Below, piece after piece: positions 37,555 through 47,096 of a stretch of DNA of 64,000 nt. Every line of letters begins with the position of its first letter. The stretch's first letter is position 1. This DNA comes from an uncultured Alphaproteobacteria bacterium (GTDB lineage: Bacteria; Pseudomonadota; Alphaproteobacteria; UBA9655). The position numbers were made by a program, and so were the translations under genes. The stretch lies in NCBI GenBank assembly GCA_937967795.1, contig CALBSK010000010.1, forward strand, positions 1 to 64,000, given 5' to 3'. The notes under the pieces were generated by a model, which did no database searches, was not told where the DNA came from, and saw nothing but the letters and a program-made list of their open reading frames with translations.

Positions 37555-38532
37555 ATGTCGAAAACGAATATCTTAAAGAATACTCTTAGAAATCTTCTTT
37601 TCTCTTTTTCTCTGGTTTATGGTTCTTTCGCAGACTCTTCCTCCAAACGTATTGCGATTACTCAATTTGTTGAACATGTGGCAGCAGACGCTGTGCGCCA
37701 AGGTCTCTTAGAAGAATTAGCTAAAAAAGGCTACCGAGAAGGAAAAAATCTTACGATCTATTTTGAAAATGCCCAAGGCAATGCCGCCACAGCCAGTCAA
37801 ATCGCGCGTAAATTTAGCGGCCTTAAACCCGATGTGATTGTGGCGATTACAACGCCTTCGGCTCAAGCCATGGTTAAAATCATTGGGAAAAATTCTATTC
37901 CCATTATCTTTAGTGCAGTTACAGACCCTTTAAGAGCAGGACTTGTCTCATCCCTTAAAGATCACAAAGGAAAAGTGACAGGAGTTATGGATGCCCCCCC
38001 TATCCAAAAACAAATGGCGTTTATTAAAACCCTTTTACCCCATGTTAAAACAATAGGTGTTCTTTATAATCCTGGAGATGAGGGATCCGCTTCTTCTTTG
38101 GAAACCATTCGTAAAGAAGCCCAAGAGAAAGGCTATGCTCTTGTAGAATCAACACCTGTAAGATCTTCGGACATTCAAGCGAGCGTTCTTCAACTCGTGG
38201 GAAAGGTGGATGCGATTTACGTCCCTTTGGATAATATGTTAGTGTCAGCTATGAAAACGGTGGCTTCCTTAGCAGTGAAGCATGATCTTCCTCTTTTCTC
38301 AGCCGACAGTGAATCGGTGAAGGCAGGTGCCTTAGCCTGTTTAGGATATAGTTATCTTCAAACAGGGCAAAAAACAGGCGAAATTACTGCCGAAATTCTC
38401 GACGACAAGGATCCCTCTCAAATTGCCGTTGCATCTCCTGACAAAATCGATATATTCATCAACCAACATACGCTTGAGAAGTTAAAGATTACCCTTCCTG
38501 AAGCCATTCGGGCTCAAGCTCATTTTGACTAA
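37555..38532 (+). CDS. ABC transporter substrate-binding protein (TrpX-like)
   Basis: This 325-residue periplasmic binding protein has a signal peptide to about residue 25 and the ABC_sub_bind pattern: RIAITQFVEH at the start of the mature protein, DVIVAITTPSAQAM, IPIIFSAVTDPLRAGLV, and TIGVLYNPGD. The family is linked to import of amino acids or related small molecules; in some bacteria the three-gene set is called trpXYZ for tryptophan. The permease and ATPase genes follow directly. Substrate is inferred at most. Confidence 0.83.
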   Translation: MSKTNILKNTLRNLLFSFSLVYGSFADSSSKRIAITQFVEHVAADAVRQGLLEELAKKGYREGKNLTIYFENAQGNAATASQIARKFSGLKPDVIVAITTPSAQAMVKIIGKNSIPIIFSAVTDPLRAGLVSSLKDHKGKVTGVMDAPPIQKQMAFIKTLLPHVKTIGVLYNPGDEGSASSLETIRKEAQEKGYALVESTPVRSSDIQASVLQLVGKVDAIYVPLDNMLVSAMKTVASLAVKHDLPLFSADSESVKAGALACLGYSYLQTGQKTGEITAEILDDKDPSQIAVASPDKIDIFINQHTLEKLKITLPEAIRAQAHFD

Positions 38533-38549
38533 GAAACGGGGTTTTATAA

Positions 38550-39452
38550 GTGAATTTAATTCAATTTATGGGCGCTTTAGAGATAGGCCTCCCCTATGGC
38601 CTTGTGGCGATGGGCGTTCTTTTGTCTTTTCGAATTCTAGATTTTCCAGATCTGACGGTCGATGGTAGTTTCCCTTTAGGAGCAGCTGTTTGTGCCATCC
38701 TTATTGTTTCTGGGGTGGACCCATGGCTGGCTACAGGGTGTGCTATTTTAGCAGGAATGGCAGCAGGGTTTACAACGGCGTGGATCAGTGTACGATGGAA
38801 TATTCTTCATTTGCTTGCCAGTATTTTGACCATGACGGCCCTTTACTCTATTAACTTGCGGATTATGGGGCGGCCTAATGTTTCTCTTCTGGGAGAGAAA
38901 ACGATTTTCACACCTCTTGAAAAGTTATCTTTTCCTCACCTCTATACCATGCCTATAGCCATGTTTATTGTGACAGGCATTATTTTGGCGTTGCTCTATC
39001 GTTTTTTAAGTTCAGAAAAAGGATTGGCTATGCGGGCCACGGGATCTAATCTACGTATGGCAAAAGCTCAAGGAATTTCTGTGAATCACCAAATTCTCTT
39101 TGGGATTTCTCTTAGTAATGGCCTCGTAGCTTTAGCAGGTGCTCTTTTTGCCCAAAGCCAAGGTTTTGCAGATGTGACCTTAGGGACGGGAACGATCATT
39201 GTCGGTTTGGCGGCTGTGATTGTTGGGGAAGCTATTTTCAACCCTAAAATTATCTTAGCCGCCCTTATTGCGTGTGTATTGGGCTCATTCTTTTATCGTC
39301 TTGTGGTAGCCATGGCATTAAATGCAAGTTTTTTAGGTCTACAAGCCTCAGATCTTAATCTCGTCACAGCCATTTTGGTGGGGTTTGCTATGATAACGCC
39401 AAAGCTGAGAGCCAAAATACTTGATTTTAAAGCCACAAGGAGTCGCGCATGA
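38550..39452 (+). CDS. ABC transporter permease (TrpY-like)
   Basis: This 300-residue membrane protein has about eight or nine helices of the branched-chain-amino-acid permease superfamily (BPD_transp_2). It starts at GTG 38550. The conserved opening LPYGLVAMGVLLSFRILDFPDLTVDGSF and the cytoplasmic-loop segment GLAMRATGSNLRMAKAQGI are characteristic of the partner of ABC_sub_bind proteins. It overlaps the ATPase gene by four bases, so stoichiometric translation is likely. Confidence 0.85.
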   Translation: MNLIQFMGALEIGLPYGLVAMGVLLSFRILDFPDLTVDGSFPLGAAVCAILIVSGVDPWLATGCAILAGMAAGFTTAWISVRWNILHLLASILTMTALYSINLRIMGRPNVSLLGEKTIFTPLEKLSFPHLYTMPIAMFIVTGIILALLYRFLSSEKGLAMRATGSNLRMAKAQGISVNHQILFGISLSNGLVALAGALFAQSQGFADVTLGTGTIIVGLAAVIVGEAIFNPKIILAALIACVLGSFFYRLVVAMALNASFLGLQASDLNLVTAILVGFAMITPKLRAKILDFKATRSRA

Positions 39453-40243
39453 TTCGAATGACTGATCTCCATGTGACCTTTAATCGTGGCACAGCCATGG
39501 AAACAAAAGCCTTACGTGGGGTGACTCTTAACATTAAAAAAGGGGATTTTGTTTGCGTCATCGGAGGAAATGGGGCGGGAAAATCTACTCTTCTCAATGC
39601 CCTTTGTGGTGATATCATACCCGAACAAGGAAAAGTTTCCATTGATGATCAGGATGTGACCTCTTTTGCATCTTGGCAGCGTGCACCTTACGTTGCGCGT
39701 GTTTTTCAAGATCCTATGGCAGGCACATGCGCCAACCTTACGATTGAGGAAAATATGGCCCTTGCCATGAAGCGAGGAGAAAAAAGAAACCTTAGGTTTG
39801 CTCTCAATAAAGAAAATCGTGAAAAATTTCACCACCAATTGAGCCGTTTAAGGCTTGGGCTTGAAAACCGACTTAAAGACCCCATAGGAATGCTGTCTGG
39901 AGGGCAGCGGCAAGCCGTAAGCTTGATCATGGCTGTTTTAAGGCCAATGAAAATTATCGCTCTTGATGAGCATACAGCCGCCCTTGACCCAAAAACAGCC
40001 GCTTTTATATTAGAACTTACCCGAGAAATCGTGGAAGAAAATCACCTCACTGCCCTTATGGTCACCCATAGTATGCACCAAGCTCTCGAACTAGGGAATC
40101 GAACTTTAATGCTTCATGAGGGCCGCATCGTCTTCGATGTTAAAGACAAGGCGCGTAAGAGCTTGACTGTTGCGGACCTTCTTGAGCTTTTCCACAAAGC
40201 GAGCGGCCTTGAACTTGATGATGATAGTTTATTGTTGAGTTAA
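39449..40243 (+). CDS. ABC transporter ATP-binding protein (TrpZ-like)
   Basis: A 264-residue ABC ATPase with Walker A GGNGAGKSTLL, Q-loop VFQDPMAGTCANLTIEEN, signature LSGGQRQAVSL, Walker B MKIIALDEHTAALDP (note DEHTAAL rather than the common DEPTSAL) and H-loop VTHSM. It starts with an ATGA overlap on the permease. It energises import of the unknown ligand bound by the first gene product. Confidence 0.9.
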   Translation: MIRMTDLHVTFNRGTAMETKALRGVTLNIKKGDFVCVIGGNGAGKSTLLNALCGDIIPEQGKVSIDDQDVTSFASWQRAPYVARVFQDPMAGTCANLTIEENMALAMKRGEKRNLRFALNKENREKFHHQLSRLRLGLENRLKDPIGMLSGGQRQAVSLIMAVLRPMKIIALDEHTAALDPKTAAFILELTREIVEENHLTALMVTHSMHQALELGNRTLMLHEGRIVFDVKDKARKSLTVADLLELFHKASGLELDDDSLLLS

Positions 40244-40324
40244 AATTGGGTTGAAAAATTTCCTTTTTTTCGCTTTCTGGTTTACATTTTTTACGCTTAC
40301 CATGTGTTAAAAAAGGAGAAAGTC

Positions 40325-41485
40325 ATGAAACACTTTGTGAGGGTATTAGGATGCTTACTTCTATGGAGTGGGGATATTCAAGCTCTTAAGATTTATCTTC
40401 TTTCACATCATGATAATGCTGGAGATCATAACCAGGTCTTAGGAATCAAAAGTGCATTCATTAAACTTTCGCCTGAAATTTCTTTTGAGGACTCTTTTGA
40501 GGACATCAATACGAAAACAACAAATCCAAAGACAATCAGCGAGGATGTACAAAAAGATTTACTCACTCAAAAAGTAGTGGTTATCGGATCAGGAGAAGGG
40601 GGAATTGATGGAGCCATAAATCTCCCTAAAAACCCTCATCTTATTACATGTCTTACCTCTCATATGTTTTTGGACAGATATCAAAACCTTCCTAACATTG
40701 ATTACATTGCTCTTCCTATCCATGTTTCTGGTGATATTAAAGCCAAGCTTGGTTCAAAACTCATTGAAACAGTTGGCGTAGCTCATAACCGCCAACCAAA
40801 AGTATGTGAAGACGTCTATAATAAATGGAAAAAAGAAATTCCAGAAGCCCCAACGTATATGGCTGTAATTTTAGGAGGAGATGCCCCCCTGCCCCCTCCT
40901 TCCAAAGGGATCAAACATTTTACCGAGCAAGATGCCCAAGATCTCGCCAAGTATGTAACTCAACATGCTCATGGGGCTACGGTTCTTGTGCTTAATGGTC
41001 CCCGTACAGGGAAATATAATGCCAAGGGAGAAGAGGATAAAGATGTTCATCGAAAGAACTATTCAGATCCCATTACTGAGCTGTTTGTCCAGAAGCTTAA
41101 GCAGAATCACATAAAATACAAATTATTTGATTTTCAACATAATTCTCCTGAAAATAAGCCATATGTTTCTCCCTTTAATTCCTTTGATCTTATCGTTGGT
41201 CTTCTTCAACAAAAAGAAGGAAAGCTACTTGTCCCAGGGGAGTCAACCTCCATGATTTCCGAGGCTATTGATACCTTGCCCCAAGGCAAGGTTCTCGTAT
41301 ACACCAATGGAGCTATGAACCCTGTTCATGAGAGCCATGTTAACAGCGAACTCAATGCAGAAAGAATTGATGTCCTTGAGAACTATCGTGAAATCAAAGC
41401 ATCTTCTAAAAAGGTAAGCGAACCTCCATCGAGTGCAGCCCAAGTGATCGCAAAAAGGCTATGGGAAGCAGCCACGCCCTATTAA
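40325..41485 (+). CDS. Secreted ELM1-like protein
   Basis: A 386-residue protein starting at 40325 (AAAAAGGAG upstream) with a signal peptide ending IQALK. Residues 165-340 resemble the ELM1 / DUF1022 fold, a GT-B-like family named from plant mitochondrial fission protein ELM1 and common in alphaproteobacteria: VILGGDAPLPPPSKGIKHF, then VLVLNGPRTGK in the place of the SRRT segment, and LLVPGESTSMISEAI matching the conserved D/E-S-x-SMxSEA site. Ordinary bacterial members are cytoplasmic; export here is unusual. Similarity is by motif and moderate. Confidence 0.55.
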   Translation: MKHFVRVLGCLLLWSGDIQALKIYLLSHHDNAGDHNQVLGIKSAFIKLSPEISFEDSFEDINTKTTNPKTISEDVQKDLLTQKVVVIGSGEGGIDGAINLPKNPHLITCLTSHMFLDRYQNLPNIDYIALPIHVSGDIKAKLGSKLIETVGVAHNRQPKVCEDVYNKWKKEIPEAPTYMAVILGGDAPLPPPSKGIKHFTEQDAQDLAKYVTQHAHGATVLVLNGPRTGKYNAKGEEDKDVHRKNYSDPITELFVQKLKQNHIKYKLFDFQHNSPENKPYVSPFNSFDLIVGLLQQKEGKLLVPGESTSMISEAIDTLPQGKVLVYTNGAMNPVHESHVNSELNAERIDVLENYREIKASSKKVSEPPSSAAQVIAKRLWEAATPY

Positions 41486-41608
41486 GGGACATAAGGTGTT
41501 AATAATCCTTTTTCATACAGGAAAGTTTCTCTATACATTCTCTTTGCAACAATATATAAGTTTTATGTTACAATTGGTTTTTTTATTAAGTTTTTTTAAG
41601 GAGATGTC

Positions 41609-43486
41609 ATGAATTTTTTTTCTTTAACCTTATTTGTTGCGTTATTATCTTCTACATCTCTTAAAGCTATGGAGGGAGATATACACTCTTTCAAACACTT
41701 CCCTATCAAAAAAGAACTTTCTCCTCTGCTCTCCAATCGAGCAAAAAATATCCTTCCGAAATATCAAGAATATCTTAAAATAGAAGCTGAATATTATGAG
41801 GACCAATTAAGTTACCTAGAAGATATAAAAAATAATTATGAAACACTTGAACGCACTCAAGGCAAAGATGCGGCTCTACAGATGGTGAAGAAAACATTGG
41901 GCTGGAGCACTCAACCAGACAATTTCTTCTCTCACACCATATCAGTAACCCGTGAAAAGCTCCGCTTTCTGATGGAACATTCAAAGGAAATTCAGGACGT
42001 CTTAAAGTCAAAACAAACACCGATCGAACAGGCACAGAAGGTATTCTGCTCTTTATTAGAGAGGCATGACGCGGACCTTAACTGTAGGTTAAGTGCCCAA
42101 TTATTTAAAGGAAAAGCATGGAAAAAAAAGAACGGCAAGTTAACATCGAATGATAAGCTTTCAGCATTTGAGAGGATTTGTTTTGCTATGGCAGAGGCGA
42201 ACGACAGACCCCAAGCGAGCGACAGGTTCTCCCCATACCTTCCCCCCACATCCCCCTCTTATATAGAGACAATACCCGAGGGAATTACTAAAAACGTAGC
42301 TCTTTCCGCAACAGACATTTATAAAGACCGAGTTTATTATCTCACAAAACTTTACCCTCTGGTTCAATCGAATCTCGCAAATGATAAACGTGCGAGAATA
42401 GAGCTAGATAAAAACTTATATGAGATTCTTACAGGAAGGATCAAGGATCTGGGGCATCCGGATCAAGGTCTAGAAACTTTTCCCACAGAGGAAGATATAC
42501 AGAAAGCTATAGGCTACTGGCAGAAGCAGAAAACTTCCTCAAAACTATCACTCCTTATATACTTGCAACGCATCTCTAAGATTGATTCAAATCTAGTATT
42601 CTGGCCTGACGACACGGGGCGTACTCCTAAAATTAATTGGGTTAGAGTAACACCTTTCAATATTGATATCATCTTGGGTCAAGTTAAGCACTTTTTCCCT
42701 TGGGTAAATGGGGATGCCCTTGAAAAGGTAGAAAAACAAATTACCAGCAAGAAAAAGACTTTATTAAAGGAGAAAGAGGAGGAGAAAGAGGAGGAGAAAG
42801 AGGAGAAGAAAAACAGAAATGAAACTCACATTTCTTCTCCCCAGGCGGTTGCCGCTCCTGCACCTGCGCCCATAGAAAACAACAAGAGCTCTTCACCTAT
42901 AAGCAGTAATGTAGATATAGAGAGAACACCTAGCAGCCTTGCGCTTGAAATAAATCAGAGTTCTACGAGTTGGACCCCAACACCGGTAAAACCAAAGAAT
43001 CATGAGGAGCGTAGAAAGCAATATGAAGAGAGAAAACGCTTAGAAGAAGAGAAAAGGGACTTAAAGACGAAACAATCGGATCCCACCTCCGGCAACGAAA
43101 ACAATCCCTCCATAATCCTCTCTCGTTTAAGCCCACAAACGGTTCAAACTCTATCGCAAATTTTTAAGTGTGATGAGTCTAGAAAAGATCTACTAAAATG
43201 GGAAGATTTTGTTTCCACTTGGAAAGAACTGAGGAAAGTTGTTGATGGGGTTGCTGACACTAAACCTGAAAAGAAGGGAGGATCTGTCCGTAAGTTCTTT
43301 GGAGGTCCTCCTCAAGCGGGACGCAAACAGAAGCCTCGCTCTTTTAACCTCCACAAACCCCATAAACCCCACCTACATACGATTGGGCCTAAAACTACGT
43401 CTCGTATTAAAATAAAATTTGAAGAAATATTTGGATGGACTCCTGAAAAGCTGAAAAACTACGGGTTTAATTCCGAAGAGAAGTAA
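41609..43486 (+). CDS. Secreted coiled-coil protein with HicA-like C-terminus
   Basis: A 625-residue protein with AAGGAG upstream and a signal peptide ending LKA-ME (1-20). The middle holds helical charged regions, an EKEEE-type run near residues 385-402 and a low-complexity linker. Residues 525-620 resemble a HicA-type small RNA-binding toxin fold as found in eukaryote-like variants: WEDFVSTWKELRKVVDG, then KKGGSVRKF, then LHKPHKPHLH and a final helix IKFEEIFGW. The typical active-site His after GS is replaced by Val here, so enzymatic activity is doubtful. An exported role is inferred; a second protein of similar design lies at 50955-52883. Confidence 0.55.
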   Translation: MNFFSLTLFVALLSSTSLKAMEGDIHSFKHFPIKKELSPLLSNRAKNILPKYQEYLKIEAEYYEDQLSYLEDIKNNYETLERTQGKDAALQMVKKTLGWSTQPDNFFSHTISVTREKLRFLMEHSKEIQDVLKSKQTPIEQAQKVFCSLLERHDADLNCRLSAQLFKGKAWKKKNGKLTSNDKLSAFERICFAMAEANDRPQASDRFSPYLPPTSPSYIETIPEGITKNVALSATDIYKDRVYYLTKLYPLVQSNLANDKRARIELDKNLYEILTGRIKDLGHPDQGLETFPTEEDIQKAIGYWQKQKTSSKLSLLIYLQRISKIDSNLVFWPDDTGRTPKINWVRVTPFNIDIILGQVKHFFPWVNGDALEKVEKQITSKKKTLLKEKEEEKEEEKEEKKNRNETHISSPQAVAAPAPAPIENNKSSSPISSNVDIERTPSSLALEINQSSTSWTPTPVKPKNHEERRKQYEERKRLEEEKRDLKTKQSDPTSGNENNPSIILSRLSPQTVQTLSQIFKCDESRKDLLKWEDFVSTWKELRKVVDGVADTKPEKKGGSVRKFFGGPPQAGRKQKPRSFNLHKPHKPHLHTIGPKTTSRIKIKFEEIFGWTPEKLKNYGFNSEEK

Positions 43487-43621
43487 AATAGTTTAGTATT
43501 AATTTAAAAGCTATTGCAAAAAGTCTTAAATTCTTTAGTCAGCCGTTAAAAATGTGATTTCAAAAAAGTAGAAGAGAAAAAATTTGGGATGAAATGAATA
43601 AATTGTTTTAAGAGATATGAA

Positions 43622-44089
43622 TTGTAAGTGTGTAGGTTGGCGGCAGCTAAAAAAACTGAAAGTTGTCGGAAATTGAAACCAATTGCAGAAAGAATGGCAT
43701 TAATTTCATCTCCTTCTCAGCCTTTCAGATAATTTTCCTGAAAGAGACCGTCATTTTTTGTATGACCAACAATAAGCTCCACAACTGAACGATGCTTAAT
43801 ATCTTACTTAATGGCTAAGGCCACCCTCTCTTTTGCCCCGATTGAAAGACTTTTATCCGTGGATCTTTCCATTTGTGTCTCTTATATCCTTTGTCCACCA
43901 AAAGCGTCCTGGTAATCTACCAATAATTTTTTCAACATTTTCCCTAGCCTTTTCAAGAGTATGGACATCATAGAGGCGACCATACATAGCGTTTGTATAA
44001 ACAAGAAAATGCTTGCCCCTTTCCCTTGATGCACGCAAATTCGTAGCTATCGATACCTTTACACCAAACCTATATTTTTTAACGGTCAA
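43622..44089 (-). pseudogene. Decayed IS5-family transposase
   Basis: The C-terminal half of an IS5-family DDE transposase is readable in pieces. From 44089: KYRFGVKVSIATNL, VYTNAMYGRLYDVHTLEKARENVEKI. After an internal frameshift and a stop: HRSVVELIVGHTKNDG, an LKG with a stop, then EGDEINAILSAIGFNFRQL. These match the family's YEFGVKVS, YDGHTL, VEPVIGHLK and LKG-EGD-INAxLxAxGxNxR landmarks. The N-terminal third is absent. Near 43511-43530 the sequence GCTATTGCAAAAAGTCTTAA could be the remaining terminal repeat. The copy is inactive. Confidence 0.82.
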
Positions 44090-44293
44090 CTAAAAAAGCC
44101 CATAAAAAGGAGGGGTTGATTTTGAGGTTTCACAACAACAAATCAATCCCCATCCTTCTTTTAGAATACTATAAATATTTATTTATTGCAAGAAAAAACG
44201 GAATAAATTTTTTATTTTTATTTCAGTTTTTTGTCTTTTCACGCACACGGAATGAAACCATGTCCCCAAATCACGTGTTATCTAAAGAGCTTC

Positions 44294-45610
44294 TTAAAGA
44301 ATAAATTTTGATAAATCAGAGTTTTTTGCAAGATGCCCTACTGTTTTTTGAACAAGGTCGGCCGTAACATTAATCTTTTCACCTGGCTTATCAGGGGCCT
44401 CAAAACTAATGTCTTCTAAAAGCTTTTCGATAACAGTATGAAGACGGCGTGCGCCAATGTTTTCTATGTGTTGATTAACCTCGGCTGCAAGATGGGCAAT
44501 TTCATGAATAGCCTCCTTATCAAAGCTTAAAATGACTTCTTCAGTTTGTAATAAAGCTTGGTATTGTTTAATTAAATTAGTTTCTGGCTCTGTTAAAATA
44601 CTCACGAAATCATCTGCGTTGAGAGCCTTTAACTCAACTCGATTGGGAAGCCGTCCCTGAAGCTCGGGAAGAAGATCCGAAGGCTTGGCTATATGAAAAG
44701 CACCTGAAGCTATAAAGAGAATATGGTCCGTTTTAACCGTCCCAAATTTTGTTGAAACGGATGTTCCTTCAAGAAGAGGCAAAAGGTCTCGCTGAACCCC
44801 TTCACGACTTACATCAGGGCCTCCTCCTTCGGAACGCGTTGATATTTTATCGATTTCATCAATAAAAACGATTCCGTTTTCTTCTACATTCCGAAGAGCT
44901 TCACTGACCACTTTATCCTGGTCTAAAAGCTTATCGCTTTCCTCTGTAAGGAGAGCTTCTAGGGCTTCTGGCACGAACATTTTTCTCTCAACAGTTCGAG
45001 GAGTTCCTCCACGCCCAAAGATGTCGCCTAGATTTATCATTCCCATTTGCGCTCCTGGCATTCCTGGAATATCAATGGTGGGCATTTGAGGGCTGCCGTT
45101 GTCTTGGAGCTCAATCTCAATCTCACGATCATCAAGAGCATGTTCCCGCAATTTTTTCCGGAATTTTTGTCGCGTTTCTTCTCCTGCATTTTCTCCCACA
45201 AGGATATCAAGAACACGTTCTTCAGCCAGCACTTCAGCCTTTGCTCGAACCTCACGTCTTAAGCGTCCACGGGTTAAATTGAGGGAAACTTCAACAAGAT
45301 CACGAATCATTTGTTCCACATCTCGCCCCACATACCCTACTTCTGTAAATTTGGTGGCTTCCACCTTGATAAAGGGAGCTTCCGCAAGACGAGCGAGACG
45401 GCGAGCAATTTCAGTTTTTCCAACCCCTGTGGGTCCAATCATGAGGATGTTTTTGGGAAGGATTTCATCACGCAAATCATCATTGAGTTGAAGCCGACGC
45501 CATCTGTTACGAAGAGCAATAGCAACTGCACGTTTAGCCTGTTCTTGCCCTACAATAAAGCGATCCAATTCAGAAACAATTTCTCGGGGTGTAAAATGGG
45601 ATATTTTCAT
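44294..45610 (-). CDS. hslU: HslU unfoldase ATPase
   Basis: A 438-residue AAA+ ATPase that unfolds substrates for the HslV peptidase. It starts with [20 protein letters not shown], has Walker [16 protein letters not shown], an I-domain with NLTRGRLR and the MPGAQMGM region, Walker [12 protein letters not shown], sensor [10 protein letters not shown] and ends SKFIL, whose C-terminal tail docks in HslV. The ATG overlaps the hslV stop by one base (TGATG); a GTG one codon earlier is also possible. Confidence 0.96.
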   Translation of the reverse strand: MKISHFTPREIVSELDRFIVGQEQAKRAVAIALRNRWRRLQLNDDLRDEILPKNILMIGPTGVGKTEIARRLARLAEAPFIKVEATKFTEVGYVGRDVEQMIRDLVEVSLNLTRGRLRREVRAKAEVLAEERVLDILVGENAGEETRQKFRKKLREHALDDREIEIELQDNGSPQMPTIDIPGMPGAQMGMINLGDIFGRGGTPRTVERKMFVPEALEALLTEESDKLLDQDKVVSEALRNVEENGIVFIDEIDKISTRSEGGGPDVSREGVQRDLLPLLEGTSVSTKFGTVKTDHILFIASGAFHIAKPSDLLPELQGRLPNRVELKALNADDFVSILTEPETNLIKQYQALLQTEEVILSFDKEAIHEIAHLAAEVNQHIENIGARRLHTVIEKLLEDISFEAPDKPGEKINVTADLVQKTVGHLAKNSDLSKFIL

Positions 45611-46158
45611 CACGCAAGACTTTCTACCACTATATTTCTATTCGTATAAACACACATATCAGCTGCAATATTCAATGCTTTTTCTGCAATTTTTGTAGCG
45701 GTCAGGCCCTCTACATCAATTAAAGCACGCGCTGCAGCTAACGCATAGGGGCCTCCTGATCCAATACCAATAATACCATCTTCAGGCTCTACCACATCCC
45801 CTCCACCTGTAAGGATAAGAGAATGTGTTGAATTTACAACAGCCATCATGGCTTCAAGGCGCCTTAAGTACCGATCTTTTCGCCAATCCTTAGCCAGATC
45901 TACACATGCACGAATGAGTTGATGAGGATTTTGTTCAAGTTTAACTTCAAGGCGTTCAAAAAGAGCCAAAGCATCCGCTGTAGACCCCGCAAATCCTGCA
46001 ATGACATCTCCTTTGCCCAAACGGCGAACTTTACGCACATTGGATTTAAGAATCAAGCTTCCCATTGAAACCTGCCCATCTCCAGCCACTACAATGTCTT
46101 TTCCCTTGCGGACAGCTAAAATAGTCGTTCCGTGTAAGGCCTTAGCATCATTTTCCAT
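45610..46158 (-). CDS. hslV: HslV peptidase
   Basis: A 182-residue threonine peptidase, the proteolytic ring of the HslVU complex. The mature N-terminal Thr is within [11 protein letters not shown], so a propeptide of about nine residues is removed. Other marks: [23 protein letters not shown], and [19 protein letters not shown]. Length agrees with alphaproteobacterial HslV. It is the first gene of the hslVU operon and diverges from the HIT gene. Confidence 0.96.
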   Translation of the reverse strand: MENDAKALHGTTILAVRKGKDIVVAGDGQVSMGSLILKSNVRKVRRLGKGDVIAGFAGSTADALALFERLEVKLEQNPHQLIRACVDLAKDWRKDRYLRRLEAMMAVVNSTHSLILTGGGDVVEPEDGIIGIGSGGPYALAAARALIDVEGLTATKIAEKALNIAADMCVYTNRNIVVESLA

Positions 46159-46199
46159 CTTTGGTTATTTCCTTTGATCATGTTAAGAATAATTAAAAT

Positions 46200-46214
46200 A
46201 ACATATGATATGTT
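46200..46214. promoter_or_regulatory. Perfect 7-bp palindrome between divergent genes
   Basis: AACATAT-g-ATATGTT lies midway between the divergent hslV and HIT genes, 42 and 33 bases from their starts. It may be a regulator site or overlap promoter -10 elements. Confidence 0.35.
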
Positions 46215-46246
46215 CAGTTGTCATCTTATGAAATTGGAGGGCCCTC

Positions 46247-46612
46247 ATGGGATATGATCGAAATAATATTTTTGCCCGCATTCTTCGAAAAGAACTTCCA
46301 GCAGATATCATTTATGAAAATGATTATGCCCTTGCTTTTCATGATATTTTTCCAAAGGCACCCTTTCATATTTTAGTCGTTCCTAAGGGGGAATATGTTT
46401 CTTTTTTCGATTTTTCTGAAAAGGCGCCTGATGAACTTATCGTGGGCTTTACGAAGGCCGTTCATCATGTCATCCAAACCTTTAATCTTCACAAGGATGG
46501 GTTTCGGATTCTCTCTAATCATGGGGTTAATGGAGGCCAAGAAGTTCCACATTACCATATTCACATCTTTGGAGGGAAACCCTTAGGCCGAATGATCTCA
46601 CAAGACGCATGA
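46247..46612 (+). CDS. HIT-family nucleotide hydrolase (HinT-like)
   Basis: A 121-residue protein with the His-triad motif HYHIHIFGG near its C-terminus and the family opening NIFARILRKELPADIIYEND. HinT-type proteins hydrolyse adenosine phosphoramidates and related adducts. The full length matches. It starts after GGAGGGCC and overlaps the next gene by four bases (ATGA). Confidence 0.92.
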   Translation: MGYDRNNIFARILRKELPADIIYENDYALAFHDIFPKAPFHILVVPKGEYVSFFDFSEKAPDELIVGFTKAVHHVIQTFNLHKDGFRILSNHGVNGGQEVPHYHIHIFGGKPLGRMISQDA

Positions 46613-47061
46613 AACGAAAAAACCACAAGCCAAAAATTATCGTGGGATGGAGAGAATGGGCGCAACTCCCGGAGCTCGGGGTGGAAATGATTAAAGTTAA
46701 AATTGATACAGGTGCTAAAACTTCCTCTCTCCATGCGTTTGAGCTTTCAACTTTTACTTATAAGGGAAGAGATTGTGTGCAATTTGATATCCACCCTCTC
46801 CAAGAGAATGACCTCATTAGGCAGAGATGCATATGCCCTATTGTAGATTATCGTTGGATAACGAGCTCAACAGGCCATAGACAACAACGCTTCATCATTC
46901 AAACACTCTTAAACATAGGAGAACTTTCTTCTTTAATTGAAATTTCTCTTGCAAATCGTGATGAAATGGGGTTTCGAATGCTCGTGGGTCGCAATGCTTT
47001 CAAAAAAAGTGTGTTGATCAACCCGAGTCGTTCCTTTCTTTTAAGTCACCGCACATGTTAA
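46609..47061 (+). CDS. RimK-associated retropepsin-like protein
   Basis: A 150-residue protein of the family annotated as ATP-dependent zinc protease (PF05618), which has a retropepsin-like fold. The motif KVKIDTGAKTSSLHA carries the DTGAKTS active-site loop, and MLVGRNAF resembles the second conserved motif. The gene is commonly found next to rimK, as here (35 bases upstream). The usual role, possibly in processing of poly-glutamate tails or a related regulatory function, is inference. Confidence 0.82.
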   Translation: MKRKNHKPKIIVGWREWAQLPELGVEMIKVKIDTGAKTSSLHAFELSTFTYKGRDCVQFDIHPLQENDLIRQRCICPIVDYRWITSSTGHRQQRFIIQTLLNIGELSSLIEISLANRDEMGFRMLVGRNAFKKSVLINPSRSFLLSHRTC

Positions 47062-47096
47062 CAAAAAAGTAAATCTCTTTTGACAGGATAGTTTTT

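Noticed and set aside
37388..37576. A 62-codon frame upstream of the substrate-binding protein as a Trp leader peptide
   Set aside because: It contains no tryptophan codons and overlaps the start of the next gene, so attenuation by this peptide is not supported.
44090..44293. Imperfect inverted repeat around 44108-44165 as an IS end or terminator
   Set aside because: The arms match only partly and there is no T-run in a useful position relative to hslU; too weak to annotate.
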